From AAA164-E04 sp964342825 (lineage in GTDB: Bacteria; Verrucomicrobiota; Verrucomicrobiia; Limisphaerales; AAA164-E04), in NCBI GenBank assembly GCA_964342825.1, contig CAYFHO010000005.1:1-64000 (forward strand): a DNA stretch of 64,000 bases, given 5' to 3'. The notes beneath the pieces are model-generated. The model was not told where the DNA came from. It worked only from the letters and a program-made list of their open reading frames with translations, and did not search any database. The first letter of the stretch is position 1; each line of letters starts with the position of its first letter. Of the stretch, positions 7,520-17,825 are shown piece after piece. A program made the position numbers and the translations under genes.

Positions 7520-10500
7520 TTAATGAGGTATACCATAACCGCCACCTCCGGGGGTTTCAAGGATGAGCCTTTCACCTGATGAAACTTCAATACCGCAAAC
7601 AGACGGAAGTTCATTCACCGTTCCGTCATCTCGAATCCACTGCTGTTTTCCAGCCATGCCGGGAGAACCTCCATTCATGCCGTAAGGTCCCTGCCCCCGA
7701 TGCTGCGTCAGTAGCGAAAGAGAAACCGGCTCCAAAAATTCAAACTCACGGACAACTCCATTGCCTCCCGGGTGAAGACCGTTTCCACCTGATTGTGGCC
7801 TGATTTCGAATCGATGAAGCCGAACAGGGTAAAGTAACTCCAATATCTCAGGATCAGTGATGGCCGTATTGGTCATATGTGAGTGCACGGCATCCGCTCC
7901 ATCTTCTTCTGCAGTTGCACCAACTCCACCACAAACGGTTTCGTAATAACTGACTCGTTGATTTCCAAAGATTACATTATTCATGGTGCCCTGAGAGCAG
8001 CCTGCTAACTTGAATGCTTTGATCAATAAGTCCACCACGCGTTGACTTGTCTCCACATTACCTCCTACGACCGGCGGGCATTGCGCGGGATCTCGAGTAA
8101 AGGATGGATTTAACAAACAAGTTGGCAGTTTGATCTGCACATTTTGCAATAAACCTTCATTAAGGGGGATGGGATCAGAAACCAATAGCCTAAGCACATA
8201 AAGCACAACGCTGTTCACGATGGCAGGTGTCGCGTTCAGATTGCCACCATGCTGGGATGCTGTGCCATTAAAATCAAAGCAGAGGTTCCCGTTGCTCACA
8301 TCAATGCAAACTTTCAGGAGGGCTCCGTCATCGAGAAGTTCTTCTGCGATATACCGGGTAGATTTAAAATCTTTGACACGGATGCTCAACAATTCAGCTG
8401 CATGATTCTTCAAGGCGTCCATGTATTTCTTAACCACCTGTACCCCATAAAGCTCACTCATCCCGAGAAGCGATTGAGATCCTTTGCGATTGGCAGCGGC
8501 CTGGGCTTGGAGGTCAGCAAGATTATCTTTGGGAGCCCGGGAAGGATAAGGAGATTGGGTCAGAAGCTTTTCTATATCCTCAAAACAGGGAATGCCTTGA
8601 CGATATAGGTAAGTGGGAGCAATGACCACTCCCTCTTCCTGAAGGTTCTCAGCATCAGGAGGCATGGATCCTGGCCGAATCCCCCCCATTTCGGCATGGT
8701 GCGCTCGATTGGCCACATAACCCAGCAGCTCTCCTCCGGCATGAAAAACAGGACTGACAACCGTGACGTCTGGCAGGTGTGATCCGCCATAAGTAGGATG
8801 ATTGGTCACTATCATATCCCCCTCCTTCATGGGAAATTCTTTGGCAATTCTTCGGACGCAAAGCCCAATGGCCCCCAGGTGAACAGGAATGTGGGGTGCA
8901 TTGGCGATCAATTCACCTTCTGAATCAAGCAATGCACATGAAAAATCCAATCGTTCCTTGACGTTGGTCGAGATGGATACACGCTCCAACATGAAACCCA
9001 TTTCCTCAACGAGGTTAAAAAACCTCTGCGTGAATAACTCAAACTCCATGTTACCTGAAACTGATCCCGCTTGACTCAAGTTTGAGGAGTTGCCTTTGAC
9101 TAACGCAGTCACTCTCAGAGTTCCCATGGACCCGACGTTGCCCACCCAACCTTCGTCTATGCATAAAGTACTGAATTCATCCTGGATGAGAGCAGGGCCC
9201 TGAATGATATCTCCCGAAGCTAGATTCGATCGACTGAAAACGGGGACCGTTCGCCATTGATTATTTATGAAGCTTTGAGTGGTGCGAGAATGACGAGGTG
9301 TTTTCTTTGATTGAAAATCTTCTTTCTCAATGGGGATTTTAGACGTTGCAGCAATAGCTCGCACAGAGACGATTTCTATGTCTTTTTGTTCAGGGAAATA
9401 TCCGTAAACTTTGGAGTAGCGAACTCGAAACAACTCGGCAAGGTCATCTCCAGGAAACCAGTCGATGGATTCGGAGCTTTCCTGCCCAAGAATACGCACT
9501 TGCACTATACACCTGTCCAGACTGATCTCATCCAGTTGAAAACCTTCCCCCATCAAAGCTTGCTTTGCCTGAGATACAATGGAATCCATTAATTCAGTAA
9601 AACGAGGTTCCAAGTCATTCCAGTTTTCCAGGATCTCACGCTCGGCAAAACGCTCCATACGGGCATGGCGGAGCCCAAAGGCACTGAGCAATCCCGCGTC
9701 AGGGGGAAATATGATGCAACGAATTCCAAGAATACCCGCAATCCGGCAAGCATGCTGCCCTCCGGCTCCACCAAAAGCAGTCAGGGCATAATCGGAAGGA
9801 TCATATCCTTCGCGAACCGATATGGCTCGAATGGTATCCGCCATGCGTTCATTGGCAATCTCAAGCAAGCCTCCAAGCATGGATTCGATGGACATTGAGG
9901 AACGTCGACCCTCAGGAACCTGACTCCACAATTGTTCGGCAGCTTTGCGCGCTGCTTCGGTATCGGAAGGAATGCCGAAAAGTTCGGGGTCCATACGGCC
10001 CAGCAAAAGATTGACGTCGGTGATCGTCAAGGGACCACCCGCACCATAAGCAGCCGGCCCCGGTGAAGCACCGGCACTTTCAGGTCCTACAAAAAAACCA
10101 TCGGATCCATAGCCACATATCGAACCTCCACCTGCCGCAACAGTCTCAATTCTTAACGAAGGCGACAACAATCTGACGCCACTGATGTGCTGCTCAAATT
10201 GATAGTCATAACCACCGTCAAAACGAGCCACATCAGTACTGGTTCCTCCCATGTCAAAAGCGATGGTCTTATCAACACCACATTGAGCTGCCGCTGTTGC
10301 AGCGCCAACCACGCCCCCTGCAGGACCACTCAACAGACTGTCCTTGGCACGATAATCTTTCCTCGACACAAATCCTCCGGCACTGGTCATGATACGGAAC
10401 ACACCTCCATCCAGATGCTTCTGGACGCCTTCCAAATATCGCTCCATGAGGGGTGTCAGATAGGCATTGACCAACGCAGTTTCTGCACGTGGTAAGATTT

Positions 10501-11317
10501 TGACGAAGGGAGCTAGTTCTGCCGAAATGGAAACGTGCTGAATGCCCTTAGATTTCAACATGTCTTTTACCTCATACTCGTGAACAGGATTCTGAACGGC
10601 ATGTAAAAATGAAACAGCGACAGTTGTAAATCCTGATTGAAGCAACTTGTCAGTCAGTTGATCGAGTGCCTGTAGTTCAAGAGGTTTGAGCACCTGACCC
10701 GTCGCACTTATTCTTTCATCCACTTCAAAAACAGCATCATGAAGCGGAATGGATTTTTGAACGTGCAGTGCAAATAAGTCAGGACGCCTTTGGTCCCCAA
10801 TCTTGAGGAGATCCTTGAATCCTTTTGTCACGAGAAAAGCCGTTCGATCGCCTTTTCTCTCCAACAGAGCGTTGGTGCTTTTTGTGGTGGCCAGATGAAA
10901 TTCGGTCCGTGGAAGCGGAAGATTGGGAGGCGTCTGAGCAACAAGACGGGCGGCAAGTACGGGGGCCTCTAAGCCGAAATCCAGTTCGACAACATCTCCT
11001 GTTTTGACACGGGAAATATCTGCACCGTCCAGCTGGCATTCACCAGATCCGACATCGTGCGACCTGACGACACCAATGCTTTTTCCAGTCGCTGAAACAA
11101 CCACCTTTGCTCCGTTCAAGAAGCGCGGAGGAAGGAGCTTCAATCCACAAAGGTTTAGCTGTCCTCGATGATCTACCCCTCCAACCGTTGCGCGCAAGCG
11201 TCCACTGCTGAGAACCTTTACACGAAAAATGACTCCCTGTGGACTTTGAGCCAGACAATCCGTAAATGTGCCTCCGGTATCGACCCAAATTTTCCAAGCT
11301 CCAAGTTTTTTTTCCAT
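7520..11317 (-). CDS. Fused hydantoinase/5-oxoprolinase (HyuA-HyuB type)
   Basis: A 1265-aa fusion of both subunits, as in eukaryotic and some bacterial ATP-dependent 5-oxoprolinases, which open 5-oxoproline (or a hydantoin) to the amino acid using ATP. The N-terminal ATP-binding motif DTGGTFTD is near residue 14. The A-domain contains LATTKSTNALLERKGDRTA, TSAGGFVS, SGPAGGVVGAA and FDMGGTSTDVARFDGG. The B-domain starts near 735 and contains NPHIPVHLG-like and TNHPTYGGSHLPDVTVV elements, ending GGGGYG. Between DTGGTFTD and the TKSTNALLERKG block lies an extra ~100-residue segment not found in the shortest HyuA proteins; I believe a subfamily shares it. It stands as a single gene, and the substrate is not proven by sequence. 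Confidence 0.88.
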   Translation of the reverse strand: MEKKLGAWKIWVDTGGTFTDCLAQSPQGVIFRVKVLSSGRLRATVGGVDHRGQLNLCGLKLLPPRFLNGAKVVVSATGKSIGVVRSHDVGSGECQLDGADISRVKTGDVVELDFGLEAPVLAARLVAQTPPNLPLPRTEFHLATTKSTNALLERKGDRTAFLVTKGFKDLLKIGDQRRPDLFALHVQKSIPLHDAVFEVDERISATGQVLKPLELQALDQLTDKLLQSGFTTVAVSFLHAVQNPVHEYEVKDMLKSKGIQHVSISAELAPFVKILPRAETALVNAYLTPLMERYLEGVQKHLDGGVFRIMTSAGGFVSRKDYRAKDSLLSGPAGGVVGAATAAAQCGVDKTIAFDMGGTSTDVARFDGGYDYQFEQHISGVRLLSPSLRIETVAAGGGSICGYGSDGFFVGPESAGASPGPAAYGAGGPLTITDVNLLLGRMDPELFGIPSDTEAARKAAEQLWSQVPEGRRSSMSIESMLGGLLEIANERMADTIRAISVREGYDPSDYALTAFGGAGGQHACRIAGILGIRCIIFPPDAGLLSAFGLRHARMERFAEREILENWNDLEPRFTELMDSIVSQAKQALMGEGFQLDEISLDRCIVQVRILGQESSESIDWFPGDDLAELFRVRYSKVYGYFPEQKDIEIVSVRAIAATSKIPIEKEDFQSKKTPRHSRTTQSFINNQWRTVPVFSRSNLASGDIIQGPALIQDEFSTLCIDEGWVGNVGSMGTLRVTALVKGNSSNLSQAGSVSGNMEFELFTQRFFNLVEEMGFMLERVSISTNVKERLDFSCALLDSEGELIANAPHIPVHLGAIGLCVRRIAKEFPMKEGDMIVTNHPTYGGSHLPDVTVVSPVFHAGGELLGYVANRAHHAEMGGIRPGSMPPDAENLQEEGVVIAPTYLYRQGIPCFEDIEKLLTQSPYPSRAPKDNLADLQAQAAANRKGSQSLLGMSELYGVQVVKKYMDALKNHAAELLSIRVKDFKSTRYIAEELLDDGALLKVCIDVSNGNLCFDFNGTASQHGGNLNATPAIVNSVVLYVLRLLVSDPIPLNEGLLQNVQIKLPTCLLNPSFTRDPAQCPPVVGGNVETSQRVVDLLIKAFKLAGCSQGTMNNVIFGNQRVSYYETVCGGVGATAEEDGADAVHSHMTNTAITDPEILELLYPVRLHRFEIRPQSGGNGLHPGGNGVVREFEFLEPVSLSLLTQHRGQGPYGMNGGSPGMAGKQQWIRDDGTVNELPSVCGIEVSSGERLILETPGGGGYGIPH

Positions 11318-11367
11318 CCAAGCTTTGATTTAAAAACGGCAATAAAGAAACGCGTTCTTGGAAAAAA

Positions 11368-12252
11368 TTACGGATCGGATGTCAGCGAGTTATATACAAT
11401 TTCCAACCACCGCGAAGTGTTGATGAAACCAGCACCCCATGTCTTGTATTTTTCAGAAACTCCAGTGGCTTTGATTTGATCCAGTGTTTTGCCGAGACTG
11501 ATGCCCTGTTTGACCGGATTAATGGTATCCTTCAACATGACCGAAAAAGTCTCCAAGTCCTGTCTATCTGCCAAGGCACCATGACCGGGAATAATCTTAA
11601 TCCCTTCCGGGACGTGTTTCAGAACAGTATTCACATTTTTTTGATAACCAGCGACGCGCCCGCCGCTGCCGAGATCTATATATGGAAACCTTCCATTAAA
11701 AAACTGGTCCCCCATGTGGATGACATTGGATTCGGTGAACCATATTATGACATCACCATCCGTATGTCCCGGCCCTAAATGTATGAGTCGAATTTCTTCT
11801 CCGTTGAAATGAACCGAAGAGGATTCTTTGAAAGTAATGACAGGCAATGCAGAGGCAGGCGTGCCCGATTTATTTTTGAGCCGATCACGAACATGCTCGT
11901 GGGCAACAATCGTTGCTTTTTTGCCGAAGTGGGCATTCCCTCCCGTATGGTCTCCATGCCAATGTGTATTCAGAACGAATTTTAAATCTCCCTTACTGAG
12001 ATCGGAAAGTGCAGATTCAATCTGTGGGGCCAGATTGGCAAATTGATTGTCGACGATTAAAATACCATCATCACCCACTGACACACCGATATTACCTCCT
12101 CGACCTTCCAGCATATAGACATTACCAGAAACCTTGGTTGATTTGATGATACTCCCATTCTGGGCGGAGCCTTTGACCACCGTCAGCACCGAGACCAGAA
12201 AGATAAACACGCCAGTCAAAAACCAGCGTGTGATATTGAGAAATTTATTCAT
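11368..12252 (-). CDS. Secreted metallo-beta-lactamase-fold hydrolase
   Basis: Starting at ATG 12252 (MNKFLNITRWFL), the 294-aa protein has a clear signal peptide with cleavage likely after GSAQ. The mature part is a single MBL domain. Its zinc motif is THWHGDHTGG, with a later metal-binding His in LGPGHTDGDVIIW and another in IIPGHG. The layout matches the MBL-fold group that includes secreted hydrolases and the B3/cyclase-like proteins. Beta-lactamase activity should not be assumed. An upstream TTG/ATG in frame (12282) would push the signal peptide inward and is less likely. It lies 50 bp from the oxoprolinase start on the same strand. The 177 bp upstream, to the CotH stop, shows no gene. 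Confidence 0.85.
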   Translation of the reverse strand: MNKFLNITRWFLTGVFIFLVSVLTVVKGSAQNGSIIKSTKVSGNVYMLEGRGGNIGVSVGDDGILIVDNQFANLAPQIESALSDLSKGDLKFVLNTHWHGDHTGGNAHFGKKATIVAHEHVRDRLKNKSGTPASALPVITFKESSSVHFNGEEIRLIHLGPGHTDGDVIIWFTESNVIHMGDQFFNGRFPYIDLGSGGRVAGYQKNVNTVLKHVPEGIKIIPGHGALADRQDLETFSVMLKDTINPVKQGISLGKTLDQIKATGVSEKYKTWGAGFINTSRWLEIVYNSLTSDP

Positions 12253-12429
12253 CACGCGAAACAAATTAATGCAATAAAGCAAAAAGAATAGCAGAAACTC
12301 GATGGATTCAGGAAACCCGGTCTCAAAGGGCGACAGCAGATCTCAAAAATCCACCCATCAACACACCCATCTTTATTCCGGCTATTTTTAGAGAAAAACA
12401 GAGGTTGCCGACTTCTTGATGGTTTCAGG

Positions 12430-15048
12430 TTAAAATTCCACAGAAAGCATCGCACTCCATTCCCCTTCAAAAAAGACACGTGCTCTCAAGGAGTGTGTTA
12501 TTTCCTCTTTTACAAGGGCTTTTTGATAAACCGTTGCTGCAGGATTTTTCCCTCCTCCAATCAGGCGTGGATCCGTTCCATCGGTGGTATAATAAATATC
12601 TCCCTGCTCAGCGCTGAGGGCTAATAAATCGACATCACCTTCGGTAGACTCGGAAACCGCAGGTGCATTCAGGTCGGGATAAAGCCCTTGAGCAAACAGC
12701 TGAGCCAGGACGATGTCCGAACGTTTAGCAAGATATTCATCACGCGTAACATCAACCACACTCTGCCAATGATCATCACGATTAAGAGGCAGTCCTTCCC
12801 TGGTGTTGTTGCCAGCGAAATTGGGAGCTTCGGAATCACCCCAGCGTGCGGATTCACAGACAACTGCATTTTGGATTTGTTGTATGCGTCGATCGAAAAT
12901 CGACCTGAGCCGTTCAGAGGTCAGGACACCATCATTAAAAAAGTGACGATGAATATGATCCCCAACTTTCACTCGAAACTCCTCATTTTCCAGACACTGC
13001 TGCCAAATAAATTGAGGATTACTGGATGGAAAATCATTACCGGCTGGGAAAGGTCCTGTTCTATCAATCTCAAGATCATCTTTGAGCATCGTATGCTCCG
13101 CATCCCAAATGATGAATCTGAAGCCTTCCCGACGGTTTCGGTTACGGATACCGTACCAATTGTTGGAAGCCCGATCCCCCATGAATGCACTGACAGGAGC
13201 ATCCTTGTTGCCTGACCAAATGATGATCAGCATATAATCAATCAGGTTTTCAACATCCAACAAAACTTCCGTCTCAAGATTATCGGTTCCATCGGCGTTC
13301 TTTCCCTGAAGCCGAAAATAATCTTCATTGGATGCAACACCCTTTCGCGCTGCCTCCCAAAGTCGTCTCCAGGCATCGGTATCACCGTCGGTAGCAAAGG
13401 TTCGCTCACCTCCACCGTTTTGAATTTTGATGACATCGAAGTCCTCCTTACCACCTTTGAGATAGTCAGACGCAAATGAAGCTTCGGGGCGTTCACATGT
13501 GTTGTACAATCCCCAATAAATGCCATTGATGAACAAGTGACAAAAATCACCATTTGGTGACAGGTGCCCCATGGCTCGCTGTATGTCACGATTGACCAAA
13601 TCCCGAACAAAAAGTCCATTAGATCCATCCAGGCCAAAGCTCCAACTGTAATTCTGCGAAGTCCGTAAGTCCAAGTTGTCAAAGCTGGTTACTTTTGAAT
13701 CCTCAAACAACGGAAAATCCAGCTTGGAAGGGCCGTAAACATCCCTGAAGAACAAACGAAAGGAATGCTTTGGATTCATATCCATACGGCTAAATCCCCC
13801 TCGAATTCGAATACCACACTCAATCTCAAATCCAGGTTTCTGATCGGGCTGGATGTATTCAACCGAACAAGGGCGCTCCCATTCACGACCATCCGCCTGG
13901 GCATGGCTATAGATCCCCTTTTCTTTCCCAAACAGGTCTTGGATATCCATGGCCAGGGAAATAATCGGAAGATCAGTGAATCCAGACATCAAGTCCGCCT
14001 GATAATTTGGATCATCCACAATTCGTGGATCCATCCCATAATCCACCAGATTACTGCCCCACTGATAGGGGAATCCAATCGGCGGCAAACCATCATGGGA
14101 TTGTCGAATCACATCTTTAAGGAACAAATAACTGCAGGTCACCACCCCTGATGGATCATATCCCTCTTTGAATGCGGCAGCTCGCACCACGATCGTTCCA
14201 TCCACTTGAATGGGCTCCTCGTAAACTTGACCATGATCCAAGCTGGGCACTGATCCATCCGTAGTGTAGCGAATGATAGCGCCTTCGCTGGAAGTGGATA
14301 AAATCAGTTCAAATGGGTCTTCTTTGAAACCACGATCCTCACTGAAATTCACATCCTCCACAAAACCAAACAACAATTCCCCATTGGGTTTCCCTGGTGT
14401 TGGTGACAGAAAGTGGCTTTCGTAATCCTGCAAAAATTCACCTGGAGTCCATTCAGAAGAAATACCATAGGAAATATCATCTTGTTGCTGAGGATACCTC
14501 GTCCCAAACGCATGAACGATCGATCCGGTTTCTTTGGCGACCAAAGCCAGAAATTCACCTTTCGCATTGAGTTTAAAATCAGCATGCCATTCTTCGTTGG
14601 CAACTCTGCGGTTTTTGCCGGAGGCATGAATCAAAACATACTCGCCAGCTCCCATTTTGAATGCAGGAAACTCCCATAGTTCTTCCAATTGTCGATCCTG
14701 AGTCAGGGCAAAACCTGACAAATCAACAGCGCTGTCTCCTGGGTTATATATTTCAATCCAATCGGTGCGATCCCCATCAGCGTCCTTCAGTCCGGAGTCA
14801 TTCGCGGCAAGGAATTCGGAAATCAAAAGAACTGGACTTTCCACATCAGCACTCGAAGCCGGAATATCTGCCGGAGGCGGAACAGCCATGCGATTTCTAA
14901 CCTCTTGCTGGTCATTACTAATAGGTTGAAGGGTTTGAGATGATTCCTGTTTGCATCCTGATATCAAGGAAATGACAATGAGAATCATTGTGGAAAACTG
15001 TGCAATTTTCACCGGCTTACTCACGAAAAAGGAAGGTCGTTGGATCAT
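12430..15048 (-). CDS. CotH-family lipoprotein with lamin-tail domain
   Basis: An 872-aa surface lipoprotein. The signal sequence ends in the lipobox LISGC (Cys about 31). A lamin-tail domain (about 70-190) contains ISEFLAANDSGLKD and DWIEIYNPGDSAVDLSGF. A chitobiase/FN3-like module (about 235-310, IRYTTDGSVPS) precedes the CotH domain (about 350-740), which has ECGIRIRGGFSR, YWGLYNTCERPE and IIWDAEHTML. A second chitobiase-like module ends the protein (IYYTTDGTDPR). CotH proteins are atypical kinases in Bacillus spores; in Verrucomicrobiota and Planctomycetota they are common secreted proteins of unknown target. The EF-hand gene ends only 14 bp upstream, so the two form one unit. Confidence 0.88.
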   Translation of the reverse strand: MIQRPSFFVSKPVKIAQFSTMILIVISLISGCKQESSQTLQPISNDQQEVRNRMAVPPPADIPASSADVESPVLLISEFLAANDSGLKDADGDRTDWIEIYNPGDSAVDLSGFALTQDRQLEELWEFPAFKMGAGEYVLIHASGKNRRVANEEWHADFKLNAKGEFLALVAKETGSIVHAFGTRYPQQQDDISYGISSEWTPGEFLQDYESHFLSPTPGKPNGELLFGFVEDVNFSEDRGFKEDPFELILSTSSEGAIIRYTTDGSVPSLDHGQVYEEPIQVDGTIVVRAAAFKEGYDPSGVVTCSYLFLKDVIRQSHDGLPPIGFPYQWGSNLVDYGMDPRIVDDPNYQADLMSGFTDLPIISLAMDIQDLFGKEKGIYSHAQADGREWERPCSVEYIQPDQKPGFEIECGIRIRGGFSRMDMNPKHSFRLFFRDVYGPSKLDFPLFEDSKVTSFDNLDLRTSQNYSWSFGLDGSNGLFVRDLVNRDIQRAMGHLSPNGDFCHLFINGIYWGLYNTCERPEASFASDYLKGGKEDFDVIKIQNGGGERTFATDGDTDAWRRLWEAARKGVASNEDYFRLQGKNADGTDNLETEVLLDVENLIDYMLIIIWSGNKDAPVSAFMGDRASNNWYGIRNRNRREGFRFIIWDAEHTMLKDDLEIDRTGPFPAGNDFPSSNPQFIWQQCLENEEFRVKVGDHIHRHFFNDGVLTSERLRSIFDRRIQQIQNAVVCESARWGDSEAPNFAGNNTREGLPLNRDDHWQSVVDVTRDEYLAKRSDIVLAQLFAQGLYPDLNAPAVSESTEGDVDLLALSAEQGDIYYTTDGTDPRLIGGGKNPAATVYQKALVKEEITHSLRARVFFEGEWSAMLSVEF

Positions 15049-15062
15049 AGATGGAGTCAGAG

Positions 15063-15656
15063 TTACGGTTGCTGTTGTTGTTTGCGAATGGCTTCCAATT
15101 CTTCAGCACTTGCAAGTCCATCACCATCGCGATCAAATCGACTCCAACCAGATTTTTCATCTTTCGAGTTAGCTCCACCTCCCCCGAATTGCATGAGTAG
15201 AAATCTGGCAACCAGTGCGTCCAATCCCTCCAAATCCCCCTCACGGGAATCCTTCCTCAAAGCAGCAACCTCTTCGGCCTTGAGTTCTCCATCCTTGTTT
15301 TGGTCGTATCTTTGCATGAGCCCCCCAAAACGTCTTCCCATCTCAGAGTTCATCTCCTGTTGTTCTTTTTCATCAAGAGATCCATCTTTATTCTTGTCGA
15401 AAGCCTCAATGATCTCTGGAGGTATCATCCCCCGCCCTCTGTTGCGACCCTCACCTTTTACTTTCCCGGCGATGATAGCTTCCCTCATCGCCAGGCGTTC
15501 ACGGACATCCAGGCGTCCATCTTTGTTGGTATCGTATTGACGAACGAGTTCAGCTTTTCGTTCGGCAAATAATTGACCGGGATTCGCGAATATTGCTTCA
15601 GCCGAAACTAAAAACAACCCGCAGATCATTAAAAATGGGTTCAATCGATATGTCAT
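15063..15656 (-). CDS. Secreted EF-hand protein
   Basis: A 197-aa protein with an N-terminal signal peptide (cleavage likely near AIFA-NP, residue 25) and four EF-hand loops: DTNKDGRLDVRE, DKNKDGSLDEKE, DQNKDGELKAEE and DRDGDGLASAEE. All have Asp at positions 1, 3 and 5 or close equivalents, so calcium binding is likely. A Gly-rich linker lies before the last hand and a Gln-Pro tail ends the protein. It precedes the CotH lipoprotein by 14 bp on the same strand, which suggests the two work together in the envelope, for example by calcium-dependent control or substrate supply. No enzyme domain is present. Confidence 0.88.
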   Translation of the reverse strand: MTYRLNPFLMICGLFLVSAEAIFANPGQLFAERKAELVRQYDTNKDGRLDVRERLAMREAIIAGKVKGEGRNRGRGMIPPEIIEAFDKNKDGSLDEKEQQEMNSEMGRRFGGLMQRYDQNKDGELKAEEVAALRKDSREGDLEGLDALVARFLLMQFGGGGANSKDEKSGWSRFDRDGDGLASAEELEAIRKQQQQP

Positions 15657-15838
15657 AACTAAGATCGTAACAATCGTTCACGGGCACAAAGCGACAACAA
15701 TGATGAAATGTTGAAGGGAACGACAGTAGGGGCAACGTAATCCGGGAAACGGAAAATTCAAGTTTCAATCCCCTATTGATCAGAGGTGAAGCGGGATGTG
15801 CTCTTGCAGTTCATCCTTGTTTAAGACCAATATCATTC

Positions 15839-16225
15839 ATGGAAAACATCGGCAGTGAGAAAACGCTTTATGAGCGAATCGGAGGTCATGAAGGATTGAT
15901 ACGACTACTGACTCACTTCTATGCGGACGTAAGGCAGCATGCCATTATTGGGCCAATTTTCCAGGCTCATATACCCGATTGGCCGGCGCACATTGAGAAA
16001 ATTGCCGGATTCTGGTCTGGACTTACAGGAGGTCCACCCGCCTACGGAGGAGGACTCATTGCAAAACACATGCCGCTCAATCTTGAGCCAGAGCATTTCG
16101 GACATTGGCTCACGCTCTGGGCTTTTCAATGCGATCGAAACCTGGCACCTAAAGATGCCGAGATGATGAAAGCCCTGGCCAACCAAATCGCAGACAGGTT
16201 GAAGGAATTTGCGATGAGAGGATAA
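15839..16225 (+). CDS. Group III truncated haemoglobin
   Basis: A 128-aa single-domain globin beginning at ATG 15839 (MENIGSEKTLYERIGG); an upstream in-frame start at 15776 would add an unrelated tail. The sequence follows the group III (P) pattern: YERIGGHEGL, then IIGPIFQAHIPDWPAHI, FWSGLTGGPPAYGGG, the proximal His in AKHMPLNLEPEHFGHW, and a final helix. The two residues YG around the G-rich loop and the H-x-x-L-x-[IL]-x-x-x-[HF]F arrangement support group III over II. Such proteins bind haem and are linked to NO or oxygen handling, often in Campylobacter-like organisms. It is a lone gene between divergent neighbours. Confidence 0.88.
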   Translation: MENIGSEKTLYERIGGHEGLIRLLTHFYADVRQHAIIGPIFQAHIPDWPAHIEKIAGFWSGLTGGPPAYGGGLIAKHMPLNLEPEHFGHWLTLWAFQCDRNLAPKDAEMMKALANQIADRLKEFAMRG

Positions 16226-16328
16226 TCTTTAGTTATTGAGGTATTTTCATACAGGATGTGCAATCTGGCAGCTCTGTATCAACCGGTTTAGGATTGTCCT
16301 GAGATCTTTCAACTTTTAATCTCAATGC

Positions 16329-17792
16329 ATGCAAACTTCTCGATCCAATCGCCTGCTGTTATGTGCATGGACGGTCTTAACTTTGATACTGTCCCCAGCC
16401 ACCAACGGACAAGGCAATGAACGTAAACCCAATGTCATCGTGTTTCTGGCAGATGATCTCGGTTATCAGGAACTTGGATGCTACGGTCAAAAATACATCA
16501 AGACACCCAATATAGACACCCTGGCAAAGGAAGGGTTGCGCATGACCCAGTTTTATTCCGGATCTCCTGTTTGTGCCCCATCGCGAGGCATGCTTTTAAC
16601 AGGGAAACACAGCGGTCATGCCTACGTTCGGGACAACCGAAACCCAAAAGGATTAGATCACATCAAGCAGGAGTACGGCTGGGAATTCCCGGGGCAGTAT
16701 CCCATCCCTCCCGAAGAAATCACCTTGGCGGAGGCACTCAAAAACCAGGGATATGCCACAGGAGCCATGGGCAAATGGGGTTTGGGCCATTTTGGGACCA
16801 CAGGAGATCCAAACAAACAGGGATTCGATTTATTCTACGGATTCAACTGCCAAGTCCACGCCCACAATCATTATCCTAAATTTCTTTGGAGAAACGGTAA
16901 AAAAGAGACCCTCCCCGGTAATGACCGCACCTTATACGGAGAAACATTTTCACAAGATCGGTTTATTGAGGAGGCCGTTGCTTTCATAGACAAACACCAG
17001 GAAGATCCTTTCTTTCTGTTCATGCCATTCACCATCCCCCATCTATCCATACAGGTTCCAGAATGGGCGGTTGACTGGTATACGAACAAGATTCCAGAAG
17101 AGGCTTACAATCACCGCGGTTACTTGAAACATCCCAAACCTCGAGCAGGATACGCGGCAATGGTGACATACCTTGATTATGGAGTGGGCCTGATCATGAA
17201 TAAGATTCGCGCGCTGGGATTGGAAGAGGACACACTCATCATTTTCACATCTGACAATGGACCAACTTACAATCGACTTGGCGGCAGTGATTCAGATTTT
17301 TTTGAATCGGCGGGCGAGTTCAAGGGATTGAAAGGAAGTGTATATGAGGGCGGCATCCGGGTGCCTATGGTGGCCAGATGGCCGGGAAAAATTCCCGCAG
17401 GAAAAACAAGCGATGAACCTGCCGCTTTCTGGGACTTGATGCCTACCATCCTGCATTTAACGGGAAACAAATCTGCCATCCCTGCCGGGACGGACGGCAT
17501 CAATCTAGCCCCTACCCTGCTTGGAAAGCGCAATCAAAAATCCCATGGCTACCTCTATTGGGAATTCCCGTCCTATGGAGGTCAACAGGCCCTGCGTATG
17601 GGTAACTGGAAAGCCGTTCGTCAGAACATTTTCAAACAAGGCATCCAGACAGAGTTGTATGACCTTGAAAAGGATCCTGCTGAATCAAAAAACCTGGCGA
17701 TGAAATACCCATCCATCGTTAAGGAAATGGAAAAACTGATGCAGGATGCCAGGGTCCCTTCAGAACTATACCCCTTTAAAAATCTGGATTAA
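16329..17792 (+). CDS. Secreted arylsulfatase-family sulfatase
   Basis: A 487-aa type I sulfatase with a signal peptide (cleavage near TNGQG, residue 29). The metal site LADDLGYQELG comes first. The activation motif CAPSR has Cys82 destined to become formylglycine. HAxNHYP- and TSDNGP-type blocks supply further ligands. Sulfatases of this kind remove sulfate esters from glycans. Maturation needs a formylglycine-generating enzyme, which is not in this window. It starts a run of four plus-strand genes with short gaps (sulfatase, TIM-barrel epimerase, deoC, PQQ dehydrogenase), pointing to a role in using sulfated sugars. The substrate class cannot be read from sequence alone. Confidence 0.92.
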   Translation: MQTSRSNRLLLCAWTVLTLILSPATNGQGNERKPNVIVFLADDLGYQELGCYGQKYIKTPNIDTLAKEGLRMTQFYSGSPVCAPSRGMLLTGKHSGHAYVRDNRNPKGLDHIKQEYGWEFPGQYPIPPEEITLAEALKNQGYATGAMGKWGLGHFGTTGDPNKQGFDLFYGFNCQVHAHNHYPKFLWRNGKKETLPGNDRTLYGETFSQDRFIEEAVAFIDKHQEDPFFLFMPFTIPHLSIQVPEWAVDWYTNKIPEEAYNHRGYLKHPKPRAGYAAMVTYLDYGVGLIMNKIRALGLEEDTLIIFTSDNGPTYNRLGGSDSDFFESAGEFKGLKGSVYEGGIRVPMVARWPGKIPAGKTSDEPAAFWDLMPTILHLTGNKSAIPAGTDGINLAPTLLGKRNQKSHGYLYWEFPSYGGQQALRMGNWKAVRQNIFKQGIQTELYDLEKDPAESKNLAMKYPSIVKEMEKLMQDARVPSELYPFKNLD

Positions 17793-17825
17793 CCCCTGTC
17801 AACGTTTACAGAACACTCAAAAATC

